A stretch of DNA of 64,000 nt. Source: Microbacterium arabinogalactanolyticum (lineage in GTDB: Bacteria; Actinomycetota; Actinomycetes; Actinomycetales; Microbacteriaceae). Where the stretch lies: the NCBI RefSeq assembly GCF_030268005.1, contig NZ_BRZC01000007.1:1139611-1203610 (forward strand). Direction: 5' to 3'. Both the position numbers and the translations under genes were made by a program. Positions 58,450 through 64,000 of the stretch are shown piece by piece (position 1 is the first letter of the stretch; every line of letters starts with the position of its first letter). The notes under the pieces were generated by a model. It had not been told where the DNA came from. It did no database searches and worked only from the letters and a program-made list of their open reading frames with translations.

Positions 58450-59550
58450 ATGAAGGCACACATCACGCGCCGCCGTCTGGCGGCATTCGCAACATTCGCC
58501 ACCGCCGGAGCCCTGCTGCTGAGCGGCTGCGCCGGCGACGTCGCCCCGCCCAAGAGCGAGGCGCCCACCGACGGCGGCTCGAAGGTCACGCCCAGCGAGA
58601 GCCTGACGATCTACACGGGTCGCGACAAGGACGAGGTCGCCTGGGTCGTCTCGGAGTTCGAGAAGGCCAACCCCGACTACGCGGGCAAGGTCACCACCGT
58701 GATCGCCGGCGCCCAGGACAACCTCGACCGCATGCGCGCAGAGGCCGGCAACCCGCAGGCCGGCTTCCTCTGGGGCGGCACCCAGCAGCAGTTCGAGCAG
58801 GCGGCGAAGGAGGGCCTGCTGGCCGCCTACGAGCCGAAGAACGGCGACGCGGTCGACGCGAAGTACAAGGACCCGAAGAACCAGTGGATCGCGGAGATGC
58901 TGCTGCCCGAGGTCATCATCTACAACTCCGACCTGCTGGACGAGAAGTCCGCGCCGCAGGACTGGGCCGACCTCGCCGAGCCGGAGTGGAAGGACAAGAT
59001 CGTGATCCGCGACGTCATGCCCTCGGGCACGATGCGCACGATCTACGCCTCGATGGTCTACTCGGCTTTCGCGAAGGACAGCAAGCCCGACGCCGGCTAC
59101 GACCTGCTGAAGAAGATCGACGCGAACACGGTGTCCTACGCCGCGACCCCGGACGACATGTACACCCAGCTCGATCAGGGCACCGGCCAGGTCACGGTCT
59201 GGAACATGCAGGACGCCCTGATCCAGCCGCTCAAGAACAACCGGCCGTGGGGCTACGTCATGCCGAAGTCGGGCGCTCCGGTGCTGGTGGACGGCGTGGG
59301 CATCATCAAGAACGAGAAGCAGCAGGCCGCCGCCCAGGCATTCATGGACTTCCTGATGGAGCCCAAGATGCAGGCCAAGCTCGCCACGGACTACTACCAG
59401 ATCCCCGCGATGGACATCCCCAAGGCGGACCAGCCCGACTGGATGAAGGACTTCAAGCTCAAGGAGATGAAGATCGACTGGGCCGTGTTCGCGGAGCACC
59501 AGGACGAGTGGATGACGTACTGGGCCGACAACATCAAGGACAAGGGCTGA
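58450..59550 (+). CDS. FbpA-type ABC substrate-binding lipoprotein
   Basis: A 366-residue lipoprotein with lipobox ALLLSGCAGDV. The mature part begins LTIYTGRDKDEVAWVVSEFE and contains AGNPQAGFLWGGTQQQFEQA and NQWIAEMLLPEVIIYNSDLL, which place it with the FbpA/PhnS/PotD-like binding proteins for iron chelates, phosphonates or polyamines. I use the ATG at 58450 (GAGGAAG upstream); the 25 upstream in-frame codons are spurious. The substrate is unknown. Confidence 0.85.
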   Translation: MKAHITRRRLAAFATFATAGALLLSGCAGDVAPPKSEAPTDGGSKVTPSESLTIYTGRDKDEVAWVVSEFEKANPDYAGKVTTVIAGAQDNLDRMRAEAGNPQAGFLWGGTQQQFEQAAKEGLLAAYEPKNGDAVDAKYKDPKNQWIAEMLLPEVIIYNSDLLDEKSAPQDWADLAEPEWKDKIVIRDVMPSGTMRTIYASMVYSAFAKDSKPDAGYDLLKKIDANTVSYAATPDDMYTQLDQGTGQVTVWNMQDALIQPLKNNRPWGYVMPKSGAPVLVDGVGIIKNEKQQAAAQAFMDFLMEPKMQAKLATDYYQIPAMDIPKADQPDWMKDFKLKEMKIDWAVFAEHQDEWMTYWADNIKDKG

Positions 59551-59558
59551 TCTGACGC

Positions 59559-60644
59559 ATGGTCTCGGTCACACTGCACCAGCTTCGCAAGTCGTTCGCA
59601 CGCTCCGGCACCGTCGTCGACGGCATCGACCTGACGATCGCCGACGGGGAGTTCTTCACCCTGCTCGGGCCGTCGGGATGCGGAAAGTCGACGACGCTGC
59701 GGATGATCGCCGGGTTCGAGGAGCCTGACGATGGCACGATCCATTTCGACGACCGCGACGTGACGTACGCGCCGGCGAACAAGCGCGACGTGGGTCTGGT
59801 CTTCCAGAACTACGCGCTGTTCCCGCACATGTCCGTCACGCGCAACGTCGGCTTCGGGCTCGACGTGCGCAAGGTGCAGAAGGCCGAGGCCTCGCGTCGC
59901 ATCAGCGACGTGCTGGCACAGGTGGGACTGTCCGCTCAGGCGGGCGCCCGCGTCGACGAGCTCTCGGGCGGGCAGCAGCAGCGCGTCGCGCTCGCCCGGG
60001 CGCTCGTCTTCCGCCCTCAGCTGCTGCTGCTGGACGAGCCGATGTCCAATCTCGACGCCAAGCTGCGCCTCGAGATGCGCGGGGCGCTGCGCGACCTGCA
60101 TGCCGAGACCGGGATCACATCGGTCTACGTCACGCACGACCAGGCGGAGGCGCTCGCGATGTCGACCCGCATCGCGGTGATGAACACTGCGGTCGTGCAC
60201 CAGGTCGGCACGCCCGACGAGGTGTACAGCCGTCCGCGGACCGCGTTCGTCGCCGGATTCCTCGGGCGCAACAACCTCCTGCCCGCGACCGTGCGCCGAG
60301 TGGACGGCGGGCGCGCCTCTCTCGAGCTCGCCGACGGCAGCGCGCTGGAGGTGCTCGTCGAGAACGCGGCGCCGGGAGTCTCGTTCGAACCCGGCTCCGC
60401 CCTGATCGCCACGGTCCGCGCGGAGAGCCTGCGCCCGGCGGCATCCGGAGAGACCGGCAACGTCGTCTCCGGCACGGTCGCCGACATCGACTTCGTCGGG
60501 TACTCGCTGTCCTGCGAGCTCGACACTCCGCTCGGCCGCATCAAGGTCGACCTGACCGGCAGCCACGCCCGTCCGCAGCGCGGCGACGCCCTGCGCGTCG
60601 TGCTGCCGGCGGATGCCGCGTACTGCGTTCCGGCGGAGCAGTGA
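59559..60644 (+). CDS. ABC importer ATPase (FbpC/PotA type)
   Basis: A 361-residue ATPase: Walker A GPSGCGKST near residue 36, signature LSGGQQQRVALARALVF, Walker B LLLLDEPMSNLDAKLR, then a C-terminal TOBE domain (from about residue 250, GNVVSGTVADIDFVGYSLSC). This is the iron/polyamine/phosphonate importer subgroup. It ends with a TGATG overlap with the permease start. Confidence 0.92.
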   Translation: MVSVTLHQLRKSFARSGTVVDGIDLTIADGEFFTLLGPSGCGKSTTLRMIAGFEEPDDGTIHFDDRDVTYAPANKRDVGLVFQNYALFPHMSVTRNVGFGLDVRKVQKAEASRRISDVLAQVGLSAQAGARVDELSGGQQQRVALARALVFRPQLLLLDEPMSNLDAKLRLEMRGALRDLHAETGITSVYVTHDQAEALAMSTRIAVMNTAVVHQVGTPDEVYSRPRTAFVAGFLGRNNLLPATVRRVDGGRASLELADGSALEVLVENAAPGVSFEPGSALIATVRAESLRPAASGETGNVVSGTVADIDFVGYSLSCELDTPLGRIKVDLTGSHARPQRGDALRVVLPADAAYCVPAEQ

Positions 60645-62386
60645 TGACGACGCTGACGAACGCGCAGCGGGTCACCGGCCCGTCGAAGCGCCCGCCGTGG
60701 ATCCGGCGCCGCTGGTCCACCGTGCTCACGCTCATCCTGCTGATGGTCGTGCTGCTCGGCTATGTGATCGGACCCATGATCGCCACTGCCCGGCGCAGCG
60801 TCTCCCAGGACAAGGCCGCGGTGCTGGGCTTCTCGTTCAAGGCGTGGAGCGACTTCTTCGCCAATCCCACGCAGACGTCCGCCATCGGCGGGTCGATCGT
60901 GCTCTCGCTGCTGTCCGTGCTGTGCGCGGGCCTGCTCGGGACCCTGGTCGCGATCCTGCTCACCCGGTGGGAGTTCCCCGGCCGCCGCATCTGCCAGGTG
61001 CTGGCGCTGCTGCCGATCGCGCTGCCTCCGCTGATGGGCGTGTGGTCGTTCAAGCTGCTCTTCGGCGTCGGCGGGCGCATCCCGTTCGCCATGCAGGAGT
61101 GGTTCGGCCTGGACCAGAAGATGTTCTGGCTGCAGGGGCTGGCCGGCGTCCTCATCGTGCACGCCATGACGATGTACCCCTACTTCTTCCTCACCGTCTC
61201 CGCGGCGCTCTCCAACGCCGACGCGTCGCTGGAGGAGGCGGCCGAGTCGATGGGCGCGGGCAGGGCCCGGGTCTGGGCCAAGGTGGTGCTGCCGATGCTC
61301 ACCCCGGCGCTGGTCGCCGGGTCGCTGATCACGTTCATGTCGGCGATGTCGTCGTACACGGCCCCGCTGCTGTTCCAGTACACCGACGTCATGACCCAGC
61401 AGATCGTGATCGCGAAGACCAACGGCGACATGCGGCTGGCGTCGATCATCTCCACCACGCTCGCGGTCATCTCCATCGTGTTCCTCGCGATCATCCGCTC
61501 CTACGAGCAGCGCAAGGTCTACCGCACGCAGTCCAAGGGCGGCGGGCGCAAGCGCTCGACCGTCACCTCCACCCCGGTGAAGGTGCTGCTGTTCGTGATC
61601 GCCGTGCCCACGACGGTGTTCCTCGTGCTGCCGATCATCATGATCGCGGTGCTCTCGTTCACCGCGAAGGGTGGGTGGCTGCGCAGCGTGCTGCCCACCG
61701 GCTACACCCTCGACTGGTGGGCCCAGCTCTTCGACGGTGCCGAGTTCTGGCGTCCGGTGACCAATTCCCTGCTGATGAGCGTGATCGCCGTCGGCGGTGC
61801 GATGATCCTCGGCGCGGGTGCCGCGTACGTGATGAGCCGCATGCACTTCCGCGGCAAGCTCGCGCTGGACATCGCGATCATGCTGCCCTGGGCACTGCCC
61901 GGCACCGTCGTCGCGATCAACCTGATCACGGCGTTCTCCAGCCCCTCGCCGTTCGCGTTCGGTCAGGTGCTCGTGGGCACGTTCGCCATCCTTCCGCTGG
62001 CGTACTTCGTGAGGTTCAATCCGCTGATCTTCCGGTCCACGTTCGCGTCGTTCTCGCAGCTCGACCCGAACCTCGAGGACGCCGCTCGCAGCCTCGGCGC
62101 CAGCTGGTGGTACGCCTTCCGCCGGGTGGTGCTGCCCCTGATCTCGCGTGGCATCATGGCCGGCGCTCTGCTCGCGTTCGTCGACGGAGTCGGCGAGTTC
62201 GTGGCCAGCATCCTGATCTACACCCCCGCCTGGGTGCCCCTGTCGATCGCGATCAACAACGAGAACTATCAGGGCAACATCGGCACCGGATCGGTGTACG
62301 GCATGATCCAGGTGCTCCTGGTCCTCGGCGTGCTGATCGTCACCCGCCGCATGGAGGCGAAGCAGGCGCTCGCCCCCGCCCTCTGA
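60644..62386 (+). CDS. ABC importer permease with two fused membrane domains (FbpB type)
   Basis: A 580-residue membrane protein with twelve segments and two EAA loops (EEAAESMGAGRARVWAKVVL and EDAARSLGASWWYAFRRVVL), i.e. both half-permeases in one chain as in FbpB/AfuB. It forms the channel of the importer together with the ATPase and binding lipoprotein genes upstream. ATG at 60644 preferred over an overlapping GTG three bases earlier. Confidence 0.92.
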   Translation: MTTLTNAQRVTGPSKRPPWIRRRWSTVLTLILLMVVLLGYVIGPMIATARRSVSQDKAAVLGFSFKAWSDFFANPTQTSAIGGSIVLSLLSVLCAGLLGTLVAILLTRWEFPGRRICQVLALLPIALPPLMGVWSFKLLFGVGGRIPFAMQEWFGLDQKMFWLQGLAGVLIVHAMTMYPYFFLTVSAALSNADASLEEAAESMGAGRARVWAKVVLPMLTPALVAGSLITFMSAMSSYTAPLLFQYTDVMTQQIVIAKTNGDMRLASIISTTLAVISIVFLAIIRSYEQRKVYRTQSKGGGRKRSTVTSTPVKVLLFVIAVPTTVFLVLPIIMIAVLSFTAKGGWLRSVLPTGYTLDWWAQLFDGAEFWRPVTNSLLMSVIAVGGAMILGAGAAYVMSRMHFRGKLALDIAIMLPWALPGTVVAINLITAFSSPSPFAFGQVLVGTFAILPLAYFVRFNPLIFRSTFASFSQLDPNLEDAARSLGASWWYAFRRVVLPLISRGIMAGALLAFVDGVGEFVASILIYTPAWVPLSIAINNENYQGNIGTGSVYGMIQVLLVLGVLIVTRRMEAKQALAPAL

Positions 62387-62443
62387 CACATCCCCCGGAC
62401 GCCGGCGACACGTCGGCGACCGTCCATCTGAGAGAGAAGAAGA

Positions 62444-63949
62444 ATGAACCGCGACGAGATCATCCAGCGCGATGGAGACGCATTCCCCGGCGAGAGCTAC
62501 ACCACTGCCGTGCTCCGTCCCGCCTACGACCAGGCGAAGCGGATGCTGCTGCCGTCGATGATCGAGATCCACCGTGCGCACCTGGTGATGCTGCACGAGG
62601 CGGGGATCCTGAACGACGCGGATGCCGCGGTGATCGCGCGCTCGATCGACGAGCTCGACCTCGACGCCCTCGCCGCCAGCGAGTACAACGGGCAGTTCGA
62701 GGACCTGTTCTTCACCGTCGAGCACGAGATGATGCGCATCGGCGGCGAGGTGACCGGCAGCCTGCACACGGCCCGCAGCCGCAACGACATGGGGATGACG
62801 CTGTACCGCATGGTCATGCGCCGTCAGCTCCTGCGGGTGCTGGATGCCGCCGGCGAGCTGTACGAGACGCTCGTGCGCCTGGGCGCGGAGCACGCCGACA
62901 CCCTGTCGTTGGAGCACACCCACACCCAGCCCGCGCAGCCGTCGATCCTGGGGCATCGCTTCCTCGCGATCGCCGACGTGCTCGGGCGCGACATCCGCCG
63001 CGTACAGCAGGCCTACGAGAGCCTGGACTACTCGCCCATGGGCGGGGCCGCCCTCACGGGCACCGGCTTCGGGATCGACCGCGACCACATGGCGCGCCTG
63101 CTGGGCTTCCGCGGTCTGGTCGAGAACTCGTACGACGCGGTCGCCGCGACCGACTACATCGCGCACTCGGCGATCGCCCTGCAGCTCATGGCCATCGACA
63201 CCGGGCGCAGCTGCGTGGACTTCCTGACGTGGTGCACGGCCGAGTTCGGCCTGTACCGGGTGGCGGCCCCCTACGTGCAGATCTCGTCGATCATGCCGCA
63301 GAAGCGCAACCCCGTGTCGATCGAGCACTCCCGATCGCTGCTGTCAGCCGCATCCGCGAGCGCCGCGACGGTCCTGACGATGATGCACAACACGCCCTTC
63401 GGCGACATCGTCGACACCGAGGACGACCTGCAGCCGTACGCATGGCGCGCGGTCGAGACGCTCACCGACGTGCTGCACCTGCTGACCGGCGTGCTCGGCA
63501 CCATCCAGGTGAACACGGCGGTGATGCGCGAGCGCGCGCTGTCCTCGTTCGCGAACGCGACCGAGCTGGCTGACACGCTGGTGCGCGACGGCGGCCTGAC
63601 GTTCACGCAGGCGCACACGATCGTCTCCCGCATCGTGCGCGAGGCGGATGCTGCCGGGATCACCGACATCCGCTCGATCGACCCGGCGCGCGTGCATGAG
63701 GTGACGACCGAGGTCGCCGGACACGACGTGACGCTCACGCCCGAGGACCTCGCGCGCGCACTCGACGCCGACAACTTCGTGGCCGTGCGCACCTCCACCG
63801 GCGGCGCGGCTCCGAGCGAGGTCGCCCGGATGGCCGTCGCGCGCCAGGAGACCGCGCAGGAGCTCCGCCGGTGGCGCACGGACGTCCGTGCGCACCTCGA
63901 CGCCGTCTCCGCTGACCTCGTCACGGCGGCGTCAGAGCTTCGAGCGTGA
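62444..63949 (+). CDS. Argininosuccinate-lyase-family enzyme, diverged
   Basis: A 501-residue member of the aspartase/fumarase superfamily. The three conserved regions are present but altered: TARSRNDMGMT (canonical TGRSRNDQ), LEHTHTQPAQPSILG (His of the THxQ motif kept) and QISSIMPQKRNPVSIEHSRS (canonical GSSxMPxKxNP, with Ile280 in place of Gly; Ser281 and Ser282 kept). These enzymes eliminate fumarate from N-succinyl or related compounds. It is some 40 residues longer than typical ArgH and lies in an importer operon away from arginine genes, so a catabolic role is likely. Confidence 0.8.
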   Translation: MNRDEIIQRDGDAFPGESYTTAVLRPAYDQAKRMLLPSMIEIHRAHLVMLHEAGILNDADAAVIARSIDELDLDALAASEYNGQFEDLFFTVEHEMMRIGGEVTGSLHTARSRNDMGMTLYRMVMRRQLLRVLDAAGELYETLVRLGAEHADTLSLEHTHTQPAQPSILGHRFLAIADVLGRDIRRVQQAYESLDYSPMGGAALTGTGFGIDRDHMARLLGFRGLVENSYDAVAATDYIAHSAIALQLMAIDTGRSCVDFLTWCTAEFGLYRVAAPYVQISSIMPQKRNPVSIEHSRSLLSAASASAATVLTMMHNTPFGDIVDTEDDLQPYAWRAVETLTDVLHLLTGVLGTIQVNTAVMRERALSSFANATELADTLVRDGGLTFTQAHTIVSRIVREADAAGITDIRSIDPARVHEVTTEVAGHDVTLTPEDLARALDADNFVAVRTSTGGAAPSEVARMAVARQETAQELRRWRTDVRAHLDAVSADLVTAASELRA

Positions 63950-63969
63950 CCGCGGCGGAGGGTGCGGGC

Positions 63970-64000
63970 ATGAACGTCCTCGGCATGGACTTCGGCGGCA
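63970..64000 (+). CDS. Sugar-kinase-like protein (ROK or BadF type), N-terminal fragment
   Basis: The gene runs off the right edge. The reading frame MNVLGMDFGG carries the start of the phosphate-1 motif D-x-GGT of ROK/BadF/hexokinase-type kinases. The ATG at 63970 has GGAGG eight bases upstream; an overlapping GTG at 63946 is the alternative start, coupling it to the lyase gene. It is the seventh gene of the operon and would phosphorylate an imported or released sugar. Confidence 0.6.
   Translation, partial: MNVLGMDFGG

Noticed and set aside
60125..63328. A 1067-codon minus-strand frame opposite the ABC importer genes
   Set aside because: Extreme His/Arg/Gly/Asp composition and no domains; it is the reverse-frame shadow of the ATPase, permease and lyase genes.

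Overview
The window is high-GC DNA densely packed with genes on both strands. GTG and TTG starts are common, and the words GGATGCC and GGCATCC recur throughout. Together with a HAIR-type dnaK control region, a DivIVA-like coiled-coil protein, a mycothiol-type (MshB-like) deacetylase, a fused CopD-CtaG protein and a UMF1-family transporter, this points to an actinobacterium, most likely of the Microbacteriaceae (Microbacterium-like). It reads as ordinary chromosome: I see no phage, transposase, integrase, plasmid functions or CRISPR array.

Layout. 1-8.2 kb: 5' end of dnaK with its promoter and HAIR operator, a TOPRIM/NIPSNAP pair, a nucleobase permease, a RIO-type kinase behind a short leader peptide, a UMF1-type MFS transporter, and a TetR/hydrolase divergent pair. 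8.2-13.4 kb: two divergent winged-helix regulators (one with a long His/Gly-rich tail) around strong palindromes, an AraC regulator, an MFS exporter, and dcd with a tail-anchored acidic protein. 13.5-19 kb: a SipW-dependent surface module (camelysin-like protein, SipW peptidase, Ig-like surface protein) followed by an OmpR-type two-component system. 19-22.8 kb: a NarL/DesK two-component system with an ABC exporter. 22.9-38.2 kb: tRNA-Gly and mostly housekeeping or transport genes (LysE, CorA, YeiH, CopC, CopD-CtaG, a PIF1-like helicase), plus a serine hydrolase homologue whose catalytic motifs are degenerate. 38.2-39.7 kb: HU and the ribosomal protein genes rpsN-rpmG-rpmB. 39.8-45.3 kb: a sugar ABC importer without its own ATPase, a Gfo/Idh/MocA protein and a LacI regulator. 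45.3-52.7 kb: a DNA glycosylase, a zur-permease-TIGR03943-propeller operon, a 57-residue protein and a DivIVA-like protein. 52.7-56.2 kb: DUF899 and a zinc ABC importer with a Zur/Fur-type box. 56.3 kb to the end: a seven-gene operon (PIG-L deacetylase, ROK repressor, FbpA-type ABC importer, a diverged argininosuccinate-lyase-family enzyme and the start of a kinase). Its substrate is not evident.

The signals I find most worth a second look are: (i) a set of intergenic elements at gene 3' ends in which one short word occurs several times in both orientations, so that alternative or crossing hairpins are possible (about 9.55, 10.6, 18.9, 30.8 and 38.8 kb), one of them bracketed by a duplicated 3' end of a neighbouring gene; (ii) the uncharacterised uptake/catabolic operon divergent from the zinc importer; (iii) a translated leader plus a hairpin that covers the ribosome-binding site of the RIO kinase; (iv) the pair of His-rich winged-helix regulators with their operators.
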